64,000 nt of DNA from Geosiphon pyriformis. Taxonomy: Eukaryota; Glomeromycota; Glomeromycetes; Archaeosporales; Geosiphonaceae. The first letter of the stretch is position 1, and every line of letters begins with the position of its first letter. The notes under the pieces are model-generated. The model did no database searches and was not told where the DNA came from. It saw nothing but the letters and a program-made list of their open reading frames with translations. The position numbers and the translations under genes are program-made. Location of the stretch: NCBI GenBank assembly GCA_016748015.1, contig JAAOMT010000770.1:4223-68222 (forward strand), written 5' to 3'. Below are positions 46,022-59,329 of the stretch, in pieces.

Positions 46022-49000
46022 AAGTTTATAATGATATTAATAAACAAGTTGAAAGAAATGCTTCGTGAAAAAATGGTTGATAATGTTGTCTGAATTATCT
46101 TGGAAAATTTTATTAAACCTGTTTATCGTATATGATGTAATTATAATACATTATACCTGATGAAAAAAAATTCTTTCGTTCTAATGACTTGCTATCAGCG
46201 AATCTCGGTTTTTAATTTTATCTGATTTTCTATGTTATACGCAATAGAATGACCGAAAACTAGTGAAGACCATTAAAATTAAAAGGTGATAATTTAAAAT
46301 TAATGTACATTATTAATACTATTTAATATTTATTACGTTTACTCAAAATACAAATTTTATTAAAAGAGCTTTGAGTTATTTCTTATTTAATTCAAGTTTA
46401 TACATAATATAACAGTATTAGAGAGTAATTTAATTATTATTATATACTTTATGAATTTAAATTTTTTTTCTTTTAATATAATTGACTAAGATATATGAAC
46501 AAATTTTCAATGTGAAAAGAACAAAATTTTGAAAAAATAATTTTTATATAATTTATAAATCATATTTGTTTATTAAACATAGTGTATGACATTTAAACTT
46601 TTTTTGAAATTTTAAAAGATAAATGGAAATCATATTTTAGAGACATTTGAACTATATTTTAATTAAAAATTTTCATTTTCTTAATAATTTTATATAATAA
46701 AAAAATTATTCTTAAAATGTATATTTGTCTAAATAATACCAGTTCAAAATTTAAAAAAAAATTAATTTACTAAAATCATAATTTTAATATTTGATAATTA
46801 TTGTTTTTACACCAAACTTAAAATCTATCCATGTTAAATAGTTTATAAACAAAATTAAAAAATTAATTAAAAACAATTTTGTTTAATGAATATTTTTCAT
46901 TTTCTTGATTTATTATTTAATTTTAAGATAAATCATTTAATTTAGTCATTCATTTTTTTATTCCTAAAAAATAAATTCTGGTTTTTGTTTTTTTGAACTT
47001 TGTTAATTACTAGGTTTGATTTTTCATAAAAATATTGTGATCACGATTCTTATTTTAAGTTACATTCCAGTGCTTAAATAGGATATTACTATGATTCTGA
47101 CATTTAAAAAAGTAATGATTGTTTATAGGTCTTTTGTATCTTTTGATTTTCCACTTTATGAAATATAATTCAGCTGTTTGAATTGGGATAGAGCTCATGA
47201 TAAAAGATAATTGTAATGATTTCAAAATTTTAGATCAATTTAATTATGTATTTTGAACATCATTAGGTAAAGTAGAAAAAGAAAATCCTCGGAAAGAATA
47301 AAAATAAAAAAATAGTTTCATTTTCTGGGTTTTATTATTTACATTGTAAAAAATCTTTCCTAAATACGGAAACCATCAACTGAGCGGTTTAAACAATTCA
47401 CCAACCACCAGGCCAATGTTAATGCGCCGAATCAACTCATTATTATTACGACCAGGAAAAAATTTATTCATGCATAAATTAATAATTTCAACAGAGACGT
47501 TCAAATTTGTAAGCCTTGGTTGCCTGCTTTATTTCTTAATTGAAAGGCTATTATTAAATATTTTATCTTTTTTTATTTTAGATTTACTTCGGAATTTTTC
47601 GTCCACCTTTTAATAGTGTAAAATCAAATGACTCTTACAAAATATGTAAATTCTCAGTATAAAAATTGTTATTTTCACAGGTGATATTCACTAGGGATGG
47701 ATAGTAACAAACTTGGTGAAAATCTATTTATCTCTCTATAAATTAAATTTTGAAGTACACTTTGGTTCTTTAGTCAAGATCACCACACAAAGGAATAAAT
47801 CTAGATTAAACTTTTAATTCAACATGAAATATTAGATTTTGATTTTGATTTTAAAATTACTAGAATCTTCGAGAGTATTTCTGAGCACAAAACTTTAGAT
47901 GATGAAAATTTTAATCAGGGCATGCTACGACAAATTTAGGCAAAGTGGACATTAATGATTGGGGATAAAATCTTTTCCTTTGCCCAATAACAGCATTCCT
48001 GGTGAAAGATAGTAAAATTCAAAGATAAAAGTATTGTTTGCAAGAGAAATAAATTTACATCTTCAGCAGTTTTTATCCAAAAAATGGACTTTTTGAAAAC
48101 AACCATCCTGAGATTATCATGCTACCTCTCTTTTTAATTGACTATGTGAATCTTAATGGTGCTATTCTCTTTGCAAAACCAAAGAAATTTTACAATAGAA
48201 CCATTCAAAGTTAAAGACAAGTGTATTTTTTTTATAAGTACAGAATCTCTTAAACAGTTCTTTATTCATCTTAGGAGAACAGAAAGTGATGCTAATACCA
48301 TTTTCTTTTTTATTCACTTTGTGGAATTTGTGAACTTCTTTTTGATAGTTTTATTTACCATTAAGTGTTAAAAGCATTGGTTTTATTCTCTTTTCCGTAA
48401 TAATAGTTATCTAATTTGCTTTTAAATTAGTAGAAATTGGCTAAAATAATTAATATAATTATATTTCAATAACTATAAGTGCCGGATATTAACAAACTAA
48501 ATTTTTTTGACTTGGCATTATTAAAAACCACAAAACTGTATCAAAAAAGATAGAAAATAAAATATTGCTAACAAAATAAATAAATAAGAGCAGTTTATAT
48601 ATTCAGCATTACTATAATTACTTTAATATCAATAAACAAATATATATATATATATATATATATAATCCAACAAAATTATATGTTTTAATAAAACAGAAGT
48701 ACAAAGATCTAAGTAACTAATTTATCATACAAATTAAATATAAAGATAAATAAACACAAATAGAAGCCACAATAATCTTGATTTTATATTTTTAATATAA
48801 GTATATAAAGTTAATTGATAAAACTAGGATCTATAACAAACTAAAAACAATAATATCTTGAAACCAGATTATAAAAACTTTTTCAAGTCTATAATAACAT
48901 TAAAAATGACAAATCATTGTAGAAGATGTCTTTTATAACTTTAATATGAAGCACAATACAAACAGTATGTTTATTTTATTTTGTAGCTTTATTATGATAA

Positions 49001-50189
49001 TATATTAAAGTTTAATAAATTAAACTTCAATGTTGTTAAATGTCTTTATTATTCTTTTTTTTTGACTCTAATAATGAACAAAAAAAGTGCTTTTATCAGT
49101 GTTTGTATATGTTTTTTATATATTTTTTTAAGTTTCTAAAAAAAGAACTGGGATCGGTCTTTTTCATCTATATCCAAAAAATAGCATATCAATTACTAAC
49201 CAAATTAATAAGCTGATACAAATGTTCCAGAATAGTCCGGCATATTCCTAATTAACCGTTTCCTCGTGACAATATAACTGTGCTAAAGTAAAAAACTATT
49301 GAAAAAGAAAAAAGAATTGAAACTTTTTAAATGTTAAAAAACATATTCAAATAGTCTGCATAATTTTCAACAAAAATAAATAGAAAATTTGAAAATTGGA
49401 GTTAATTAAATTCTTATATGTAAGTGTTTTCTTGGTATTTTTTATTTAATTTTTGTTTTTTATCATATTTATCATTATTTATGTTTTATTTTAGATTACA
49501 ATATTGCTGAATACATATGTTATGCTTTGTGTTTAAAGTTACTTAAAATTCTTTTACAAATTGCCCAATTCAATTCAAATATGCTTCTGTTATTTTGTTA
49601 ACCTAAAAAGTAGAGATAAATCATAATATATATTAATTTACAAGTATTTATTAACAGCCATTATAACTGTATTAGAGACTATTTTTTCCAACATAATCTA
49701 GTTAGTTAAAGAAGATTGGTTGCAAAGAATTAAGAAAAAAAATTAGAAAAATAATCTTGTTTATTATTTAATATATTACATAAATTTCTTTTACAAAATC
49801 AAACAAAATTATTTATATAGCAAACAATAAAAATATGAGAAAAATTTTCACTTTTAGAATTGGTTATGATTGTATATTAGTGTTTATCTTAACATTGAAA
49901 AAAAAGTTTAAAAATATTGTAAAAATAAAATGCAACAATAATTAATAAAAATATATTATTATAACTAAATCAATTTTTAATTTTTTCTTAATTCTAACAC
50001 TTTTAGCAAAAAAAACATAATAACAAAGATACTAAAATATGTTAAAAAAAAGTGGTTCTAATATTTTAACTAATTGGTTTAGTTAGATTAACAGTAAGGT
50101 AGTTAAATTTTTTGAGTACTACATTTAAAAAAATTACTAATTACCAAAGATTCTATTATTAAATTAAAAAACCATCAAAGCAGGCAAGA
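46022..50189. other. Long intergenic stretch, largely AT-extreme
   Basis: 46280-47000 and 48400-50170 are AT-extreme, with an AT run at about 48641-48663. 47820-48371 is less AT-rich and contains open pieces (for example 48156-48371 plus: NFTIEPFKVKDKCIFF, ESLKQFFIHLRRTES) that may be gene debris. No family recognised. Confidence 0.4.
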
Positions 50190-50209
50190 TAATTATTGTT
50201 TTGGGTTAT

Positions 50210-50790
50210 TATTTCTGAACTTATGATTCTGGTTGATTCTAAGATTTACACAGAAACTGAATTGGCTAATGACTTCATTCCCAAAGTTGCAATCTTGTGC
50301 ATAGTTTACGTTGGAGTTGAATCTGTCGGTCAAGAAACGAACAAGCAAAGCTATTTCATTTCTCGGATGAAGATGAACGTTTAGTATGAAAATCAAGTAA
50401 ACTCACCAAGATGCTTCTCTCAAATCCGAGATACAACGTCAAAAATTAATGACAATTGAGTAATTTTTTTCACAACATTATGGCGTATCATTGATGGAAG
50501 GTTTTACGCTAAGCTTTTGTGACAGCATGTTTAGAAAATTCTTGGAAGAAGTGGCCCTTTCAAAAAGATAACAATCCCAAGTGTACGAGTTGATAGCTAA
50601 AGACCTTTCTTACCGAGAAAGTCATTAACTGATCGTCTTGATCTAAATCCTATTGAAATTTTATAGGCGATAAATTCAATGTCACATATTAAATTGTTAT
50701 TAATAAAATCTGTTACTTTCGGCCTTTCCAACAATATGAATTAGAAAAAAATAGACACCTATTTGAATAAACATCATTATATGATCCTAA
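50210..50790 (+). pseudogene. Tc1/mariner-like transposase relic
   Basis: Degenerate but ordered DDE-transposase signatures on the plus strand in shifting frames: KLFHFSDEDERLV (about 50348-50385, matching the FSDE block that holds the first catalytic Asp), LLSNPRYNV, then WKKWPFQKDNNPKCTS (50540-50595, matching the FQQDNDPKHTS block with the second Asp), and LTDRLDLNPIEIL (50626-50665, matching the SPDLNPIENLW block with the third acidic residue). Stops and frame changes abound, so it is inactive. Confidence 0.65.
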
Positions 50791-51629
50791 ATTTTCCCAA
50801 GGATTAATTCAAAAATTCTGCGTAAATTAGTGAGTTAGCTTTTATTGCGAATATTTTTTGTCAGAAGCATTTAATTATTACAACTGATTTAATTGCGAAA
50901 AAAAAACAATAAATATGGTATTGGGTCTGATGAATTTATAATGTAAATAAATCTTTTTTACTAACACGAGTTTGAATATTAATTTTACAATATATTCACA
51001 AAAATGATTTCTTCGGATTTCAAATACTGTATTTTCTTCAACAATACATTGACACTGGTAATGGGGCTTTTCAATGACAATGGACAAGTACTTGTAGAAA
51101 GATTATCATCAAATTTTACGCCTTCACAACTCACTTTAGAAGATAGTGGAATCTCTTGGTCCAAAGGCCCAAGACATAAAGAACCAATATTTATCAGCAG
51201 CAAAAAGGTTTCGATTTGAAGCAAAATACATTTCCAATAGTACCAATCCTATGACTTTAGCCTTTTTGAAGCGAATGGTTCATGTAACCAATACGCCATA
51301 TTGTTCTAAAAGTAAAGAAATTGGAGATGGGAGTCCACAATTAATAAGTAAGCCGCTTACCTTGGATATTTATTGGCTTAGATTTGAATTTTGGCATTTA
51401 ATCCTGACTTCATTTTTCTTAAAACTGACGCTTTTGTGTGCCCAGAAAGTCAAAATATATATTAAGATACGCTCGAGGTACGATATAAATTCATTTTAAG
51501 AATTAAGAAAAGTTTTCAAGTTGCTAAAAGCTTTATTAAAATTCTAAAAAGGATCTAAACTGACGCCATGACAATGGCAATCCAGAAAATTTTATTTTTC
51601 GAAAATGCATGATAATCCCCACGTTTAAT
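50791..51629. other. Intergenic; open frames of unclear meaning
   Basis: 51004-51219 and 51146-51499 (plus) overlap in two frames, and the antisense is open too, so neither is preferred. They lie directly before the lipase relic and might be its decayed 5' part, but no lipase N-terminal motif is visible. Confidence 0.3.
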
Positions 51630-52300
51630 TTGATACAGATTTACAAAGAATAATTGATATCCTATTTAGATGTAGATTAATCGCTAAGTATTACTATAAA
51701 GTCATTTGATTCCCAAAGATAACTTTTCTATAATTGTAACTGGTCATAGTATTGGAGGTGGTAAGTGATGCTCTCACAATTTTGAAATTTTATTCTTTTT
51801 CATAGCATATGCCATGAGATTGGCAATGCTGATTTTAGGGACAATTAAAAACAGTTGTTACATTTGAACAGCCAAGGATAGGAAATGAGTCTTATGCTAA
51901 AATATATATCATCAGTGATACTAATCTTTCGTGTGACCAATACCAATGACTATATTCCGCAGTTTCTTAAAAAATCTCAATCTGGTATCGAATACGTGCA
52001 TCATGAAACTGAATACTGAATTGTTGAAGATTGTGAGTGCAATCACGAAACAGAACAAAAGTAAAGAAAATTATCAGGCGTAAAAATGTTCTGGATCTGC
52101 AAAAAAGTCAAAAAAAGCTGTAGAAAATAAAGCAAGTATTGAATCTTTTAAGTTATGTGATAAATTAAATTTGACTTTACTTTGTAAATTTAGAAATGCA
52201 ACTCTGGAACAGATGGACTGGTTGTCAATGTTCACCATGGACCATATTTTGGAGTTATTTTTGGTCAATGTGAAGATTTTTTTGATATGACAAAATAAAT
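51630..52300 (+). pseudogene. Class-3 (triacylglycerol) lipase relic
   Basis: The nucleophile elbow is intact: SIIVTGHSIGG ends the segment at 51760, a 45-bp intron (gtaagt..catag, 51761-51805) still splices in phase, and AYAMRLAMLILG follows. Next come VVTFEQPRIGNESYAK (expected TFGQPRVGN), RVTNTNDYIPQFL with the catalytic-Asp region, VHHETEY carrying the His region, EDCECNHETEQ, and after about 100 disrupted bases the C-terminal GTDGLVVNVHHGPYFGVIFG ending at TAA near 52300. A stop replaces the Trp expected after HHETEY, and frames shift near 51840-51930. In the family these are secreted alpha/beta hydrolases acting on triglycerides. Confidence 0.8.
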
Positions 52301-55300
52301 TATCTTTTACTTTGATAGCTTATTACATGTAAAAGTTTTCTGTTTTAAAATAAATTCAAATGATATGTCATGTCAGGTTTTTTGAAAAAAACGGTTAAGA
52401 TCAATGAGATTAATTGGATTGGGTTTGGGTCAAACTTTTCTTTGAGAAAATTGGTAGCAATATTGGAGGTGTGTGGTCTTGGATTATCTTGTTGAAACCA
52501 AGTTAATCAGGTGATAATTTTTGGTTTGACACTATAATTTATATATATTTTTTGAATTAATGATTAAAAATCATTTAAAATTTTAATAAGTTTAGTACTT
52601 ATTCATTTTCTATTGTATATATATATTAATAGTTATTTTCTTACCAGAATTTGAAAACGATAATATCTAAAGCTACAAATAAAGCTGAAAGCTATATTAT
52701 TTTGATATAAATACCCTTAAATCTTTTTCAAAAAAAAATCAAATTTCGATTTGATTTTTTTAATTAATAAAAATTCATTTTTTTGATTAATAATCTCATT
52801 TTCAGTTTAAAGTGATATAAAGAATATATTTCTCATAAATAAAAAAAAAATTTTCGGTGTCAAAATGAATATGTCATCTCCTTATAATCAACTAACTCGT
52901 TTTTGGAAAGTAAAGCTTAATATAAATTTATTTTAATTTTTAACAATTAATTTTCATTACTCGAAAAAAAAAATCTATTTCATACAAAAATTATAATATA
53001 TACATATATAATTTATGCCAATAATATTACCAAATGATAATAATTAAAAATTTTACTCATGTATTCTTTTAATGTGTGTTTATTAATTATTTGAAATTTT
53101 AATCCATTTTAAGTCTTTTAAAAAAGTGACAGAGATGCAATCATTCGACTTTTTTGTTTTTGGCTTTGTTTCCCTGAATTTGGGTAAAAATTTTCCTTTT
53201 TTTGAAAACAATCTTTTAACAATCAATTTATTTTGGTTCAGCTTCCCCCTTTTATATATTATTTAAACTGCATGGCAAATTTTAAGAATGCCTCTAATGC
53301 TTATTTTTAATTAATAATGTAATTGATTGAAGCATATTTTTTGGGAGTCTGCTATATTTTTTTAAAAATTCAATTTTTATTTCATGGTTTCAAAAAAAAC
53401 ATGATATTTTCTCTACACTATTCTTTCTGGCCAAAATTTAAAAGATCAAAAAGAAAAATATAAAAAATTTAATAGAAAACCAGCAATCTGGAAACTAATA
53501 CTTTTTTATTTTAGAAATTCCCAATCTTATGAATTTTCTATTTCAAATGTCTTTTTAAGAAATTCTTAAAAATAGTTTAAATAGAAGAATTATTATTTCT
53601 TTGACTTTAGCCAATCTACCCTATTGCCTACGTAATTAATCCAACAAACTATCAACAAGCTTTCCAGCAAAACTTGAAATCAATCATCTCGTACACTTTC
53701 AGAATTTCTTCTCCAATCCATGGACTTATTTACCACTTGACTAGTAATCATTTTTACTCCTTTTAACATAAAATTTGTCATTTTTTTAAAAAGTAAGTAA
53801 GATGTTTATTATTTTTTAAAATCAACCAAGATTCCTTCTACAGCCTCCAAATACCGTTGCTGGATTTTCGAACCGATTCAATATCAATATCAATATCAAA
53901 TATTGCTTTGATTTGACTAAGGTATATTGAATCTCCATGAATTGGGAGTTGGCTTATTGATACTTGGAGACGTAAATAAAGTTTTGCCTGGAAAGAAAAT
54001 CAATAAATAAGATATTTCTTGTCATATAAATAAGACCTGCTTAAAAAGTAATGATACTAAATAAAATTAGTTATTGAATTTTTTTAAGGATTTAGTGAAG
54101 AAATATTTTTTTTTTCTTTTATAATTTTACTTATATTGAAGAATAAAGACAAGTTTAAAAAAAGGAAAAGTCCTGTTAACTTATTTTGTCAAAAACCAAA
54201 GAAAGTTTCATAACTTACAAATAATTACTTGGTTAATTTTTATCTAAATTTGTAAAAATTTTATCACTTTATGATAAAATAAAAACTAATTTTATTTTAA
54301 CAAACTAATTTTAATACATTGATAAAATTTTTGATTATTATTTTTAAAAATAATTTAAGATTAAACATTAATGATTATTAATTTCTGCTGTCATTGTAAC
54401 AATGATGATAACAGTAATGGTGGGATTTTACAGGGATTAATAAAAGAACATGTAAGAAATAACCACATTAATCTGGTTTTGTTACAGTATGGCCCAATTC
54501 ATGTATTACAACACATTTCAAAATTGCTAGCCGAAAATTTCTTTTTGTTTTATTTACGGAAAAACTTAATCAATCATACAGATTAAAATATTTCTTGATT
54601 TCTTCCAATAATTGAGAAAAAAAACCTAATCACAATACAAATTAGTAAGTTTTTTTTTCAAATGTTATTACATTTAAATTGCTCGCTTACCAAGCTGCAA
54701 AGTAATGCCATCAATCACAGATATAAAGGCTGAGATTCCGTTAGTGTTATCATTATTCATACGATTAAAATTCGGGATTGAATATAATGTCAATTCAAAG
54801 AAAATTTTTTATTTCGGGTTATTTTGTGTGTATAAAGTTTTCAATGGAATAAAGTTACCAAAATATATTCCAAATATCGTAGCACTAGGCAATGTCATAG
54901 CATGTTAACCTTTTTACCATTTGTCCCTGCATGAAGATGAGAATGCTGTGGTCAAAAGTTGGTGCATAAGATTATCAAAGATGCTTTCCTGGAATAAAGT
55001 TGAATTTTTTGGGACTTGAATGTGAACTAAAAAGTCCTCATGATAGATGATTGACTAAATTTAAAATTTTATTCAAGTTTGCCTATTTGTAATTAGCCTA
55101 AAGAGGATGAAAAAGAGTTCTTTGTATTGAGAGAAATTTTTTAAGCAAGTAGTCTTTCGAATCGATCATTTATTATAAAATTCAGAAAATAATAAAATTA
55201 AAAAAAACTTTCAGGGAAAATTACTAGGAAAAGGAAAAGGAAAAGGAATACATGTTTAAAATTGTCATAATTAAACATTTAGGGAATATTTGAAAAAACG

Positions 55301-55530
55301 TCATTATTTGAATGGACAGCTTATTGTTCTTAGCACATGAATCTGTGAAATAATTCAATATTGGGAAATAATCGAATAAATTATACTCAAAATATGATGA
55401 TTAAAAATGATAATTATTATGAAAATAAAGTAAATATTCTACTAACAAATTATCTTATCGTTTCCATAGTCAAAGATAATGGACTTGTTTATTATCAAAA
55501 TTTCTAATTATTTACCTCATAACCAATCTT
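52301..55530. other. Long intergenic stretch
   Basis: Mostly AT-rich. 53600-53990 and 54370-55010 have more normal composition and short open frames (54371-54586, 54705-54908 plus) without motifs or joinable splice sites. Nothing supported. Confidence 0.4.
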
Positions 55531-55903
55531 GTGGGACCTTGTGCAGATTTGAATCGTTTCGAAAAATTAATTTTCAAGGATTTTCTCAAAATTCCTTTTT
55601 ATTTTTCTGTAAGATTCTCAAATGATTTTTCCAATAGTGATACCGAATTCATAAGCCGGTTTATATCCGAGAAGTGTATCACGCTTGATATTAAAAAGTT
55701 TTTTTTTCCCAAAAACGATGTCAACGAACAAAAACTTAAAGATACGAAACAAGAGAAGCTTTGCAAAAGGATTTTGTTCAGTGTATCAATTGTTTCAAAG
55801 AATTAGTAATGTCAACCTTCAATCATTTCTAAAGCAACTCTTTCGAAAAGCAAAAGAAACAGGGGCCGTAAGTCAATATTTTAAAAATTTAAAAATTTTA
55901 TAA
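55531..55903 (+). pseudogene. Coding-like fragment, unrecognised
   Basis: Two overlapping plus-strand frames: one without ATG (FEKLIFKDFLKIPFYFSVRF, DIKKFFFPKNDVNEQK, ending 55806) and one ending 55903 (SNVNLQSFLKQLFRKAKETG). The texture is Lys/Phe-rich, partly explained by base composition. It could be one broken coding sequence with a frameshift near 55750. No family recognised. Confidence 0.2.
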
Positions 55904-56544
55904 TAATAACCTTTCATGGGGTTAAAGCTTCTGTCGTTCAGTTTAATAAAAAAAAATAATTACACCGAATATGTTAGGTTCATACCCCTCCCCCTATAAA
56001 ATAATTGTGATCCACTTCACCATTTTCCAAAATTAGAATCGATTTCTTTCATTCCAGAGTGAAGGCTGTCTAATCAAAATTGCTTGAGTAATGTTTTTGA
56101 GAGAGATTAGGAAAAAAACTTAATAAATTCCATATCCGGAGAAACCTTTTCTAAGGGGAAAAATCTCTATAATTGCATTTTTGTCAAATAAATCTTTCTC
56201 GAGATCCATATTCCATTTGAAACTATATATATATATATATAGAGAGCTTTGCCAGTCACTGGTTAACGTTTCAAAAAAGTAAATAGGACTCCGTATTAAT
56301 TTTAATGCCATAAACCAATTTTTCAACGCCCTGCACTTGTTTCTTCTTTTCAAATAATACCTTTGAATAGGGGAACGATTGACGGTTAACATTAAAACTT
56401 TAATTTCTCGTATTGATATTTGAAAATTTGTTTTTGTGCTTTTTTTGAAAAAATAAAAACACCTTTGAAAAAGTATTTAGAGCTAGGGTGTATATAAAAA
56501 ATAACTTCATAAAATCTCCCTTCAAAAATCCTATTTTTTTTTTA
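55904..56544. other. Intergenic, promoter side of receptor copy 2
   Basis: Includes an AT run followed by AGAGAG near 56225-56247. No supported coding sequence; the minus-strand frame 56120-56392 has no motif. Confidence 0.4.
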
Positions 56545-57859
56545 ATGGAAGTAATGGGTTATTATGTGTCCGAGCATGATTTAGTCCAAGGTCAAGTAGC
56601 CGTTTGGATATTTGGTACACTTAGTAATCTCGTCACTACTGGAATACTGTTTTGGATTTGTGCCAAAACATCAACAAATAAGATGATAGGTCGTCTTGTT
56701 GTAAATTTATTAATTTCGGATTGGGTACAAAGTTTTGGCTTTGTAATGAGCTCTAATTGGATTTTTCAAGGTGGTATTTATGAAGGGTTTTTTTGTACTA
56801 TACAAGGAATGTTTTTGAATCTCGGTGACGTGGCTTCTGGTGAGCTATTTCAACTTTTCTCCATAAAAAAAAACTATTATTCTTTGATATTTCATCAGGC
56901 TGAGAATAAAATATCTCTTTTTGTTTTGTTTTGTTTTGTTTTTTCATTTTTTGTCAGGATGCTGGGCAATGTCAATATGTATTCATACATATCTTTTAGT
57001 CGTACATTCTTATGAATCAAAGTATCATCTAGTGATATCGATGGCAGTAATTTGGCCAGCAAATTTACTCATGATATTCATTGGACACGCTATACAAACG
57101 AAAAAAAATGGTTCATTTTGGGCACCAGCGGGAGGAGCTTGGTGTTGGATATCAATCAACTATCCTTTATATCGTATACTCTTTCATTATGGTATAATTG
57201 TATTACTGGCAGTTTTCATGGTTGGTATGTACGCAGTAATGTATATGTCATTATGGCGCCGACAAAATACTACCCAGCGGGAAGCTTCAAGACAAGTTCT
57301 CCAGAGAACTAGCAAGAAACTTGTATACTACCCAGTAGCATATGTTATTCTTGTTTTCCCTTTGGCTTTTCGTAAGTGTGATCAATCCAATTTAAATTTT
57401 TAATTTAACAATAATTTTTTATTATCTGACCAATATTTCTTTATTCTCTATATCTATATATGGTAGAACGTTTTTTGGCCTTTGGCGGTATACAAATGCC
57501 ATTCCCATTGTAAGTATTCTAATTACTAAATTTTATTGATCTATAATTTTTTTTTCTCATTATAAATCCTTTCAATTCAACAACTTTTACCCAATATTTT
57601 TATATTTTATAGTCTCGTGGCTGCTGGATGTATATTCGCGTTATCTGGAATAGTTAACAGTATAATATACGGGTTTACAAGACACGTGGTAACAATCACG
57701 CCAAACATTTCATTTCGACAAGTACAAAAACGACCAATAAGCACTTCAAATGGCATCGATTCTTCAAAACCAATGAACACTTTTACTATTAGTGTGACAA
57801 CACAGACTGAAACTCGACTTTCACATTGGAATCCGAATTTAAAAGAAGTAGAAATTTAG
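56545..57859 (+). CDS. Seven-transmembrane receptor, cAMP-receptor/Git3-like, copy 2
   Basis: Exons 56545-56839, 56958-57371, 57467-57509 and 57613-57859 (phases 1, 1, 2; third exon 43 nt, as in copy 1) give 332 residues. TM1 (AVWIFGTLSNLVTTGILFWI), TM2 (RLVVNLLISDWVQSFGFVMS), the TM3 cysteine (EGFFCTIQGMFLNLGDVASG), VVHSYESKYHLVISMAVIWP (TM4), ECL2 with APAGGAWCWIS, TM5 (LFHYGIIVLLAVFMVGMYAV), basic loop (SLWRRQNTTQREASRQ), TM6 (VAYVILVFPLAFRQRF) and TM7 (AGCIFALSGIVNSIIYGFTR). The tail is only about 60 residues, shorter than in copies 1 and 3. ATG 56545 and ATG 56554 are both possible starts. A longer frame upstream lacks an ATG. Confidence 0.87.
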
Positions 57860-58589
57860 TAATGTTCTAAACTAAATTAATATTATTTACTTATTTTTTG
57901 TATTTGATTTTGATTTTAAGTTGTAATTGTTTGGCTTTCTTCTTTTTTTTTTTTTTTTTTTTTTTTTTGTTTTGTTTGTAATATCAATCCTTTTAAATTT
58001 CATTATTGGGCTGGATTACTCCATCTTTCTGGAAAAAATATTAGAATAGAGTGTGTGTTGTTTGTCTGTATATAATTCAATCTTCAAATTTTTGATCTTT
58101 TTGTACATTAAGTTTAAGCATATAAAGAACAGGCAAACCATAAGTTTTTTTATTTTGAGAAAAATGTCAAAAATTTATGGATGACAAAAAAATAAAAAAA
58201 TTGAAGATTAATAATGATGATTTTTTTAAAGCGTCCCTATCATTAAAATTAATTAATTCCTTTTTAAATCATAAATCGGTTTTTATATAGGATTCGCTTT
58301 GAAATTTTCAGTTTCGTTATCTTGAAAAAAAAAAATATATTTAGAGAATTAAATGCATCAAAAATTTTATTTTTGCAAGTTTGAACTGAATTTTTGTGCT
58401 CAAAATAATTTTTTCATTCCTTTCCTATATCGTAAATTTATCTTAACTGACTGACCTCAAATACTTAAAGAACATCAACATTTTAATGCAAAATTAGTAA
58501 TTCAGATTGAATTATTCAAAAAATTTTAATTTAATAAATTCAAGATTACTAATAAAATTAAATTTTTTTCACTATAAATTTATTTTTGA
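57860..58589. other. Intergenic with long T homopolymer
   Basis: A run of about 27 T lies near 57943-57969, followed by GTTTTG. The rest is AT-rich non-coding sequence. Confidence 0.5.
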
Positions 58590-59190
58590 AAAATAAACGT
58601 CTACCAATCGATCGGATAACACTTCTTTGACACGTTTTGGTGTCGAGTCAATAAATTGAAGAATTATCTTTAATGAAATAACATTTCAAGGAGTAAAGAC
58701 TACCTCCTTCTATTCATGGCTTTCTGTTTCTCTCCATATATTTTCCATTTACCATTTCAAAGGTCATAATTTCAAAATTATCTTGGAGTTCTGATGATAT
58801 TGCTTCTTTGGTGGTCATAATCATTGGCTTTCATATGCTTCACCGGTCATAAGTGAAGAGGTACATCCCTATACCATGATAGATTTACATCCACTTTAAA
58901 CGGTTCCACTTGTATGATCAGAGTTATAAAGCTCATTTTTATGACACCATAAACGAAAATTTTCATAAGAATAGAAGATTCTTCTGTCCAAAGAACACGT
59001 CGTCAATTCCTCTTTGATCCAATGATTACAGGCTTTAGACCAATTTAGCCGTTTGATTCGGTTTACTTCATTAAATCATTGGTTTCTTGTGCATTATATA
59101 AGATATGATATTTTTCTTTCAGGGTTTTCATCAAAGTTCTAATGAATGTAGGAGAGAAAATCGTGTCACCCGTTTGAACAGTACCCCCAA
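58590..59190 (-). pseudogene. Tc1-like transposase relic (minus strand)
   Basis: Minus-strand fragments in order: NRIKRLNWSKACNHWIKEEL (about 59060-59000, matching the RLKWAKEHKNW block), VLWTEESS (the WSDES block, catalytic Asp replaced), SIMVWGCTSSLMTG (the SVMVWGC block, near 58880-58835), and near the end LIDSTPKRVKEVLSDR (about 58655-58610), the characteristic C-terminal helix. Frames shift repeatedly and the middle part with the second catalytic Asp is not visible. It lies between receptor copies 2 and 3. Confidence 0.65.
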
Positions 59191-59329
59191 AAAAGTCGCA
59201 ATTTGCATGTGTATCCCTTTTTGACTCGCCACCATTATAATATGACATCCACTCGTACACTGCTAAAGGAAACCATTAAATCACTAAAATCACAAAGATG
59301 TTTGGACATGACCCACAACAATATGCAGC

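Noticed and set aside
50196-50396. Overlapping 62-67 residue frames on both strands
   Set aside because: They overlap the Tc1 transposase relic, which explains the region better.
57943-57969. Long T run as a possible terminator
   Set aside because: Homopolymer in eukaryotic DNA 90 bp past a receptor gene; no stem precedes it.
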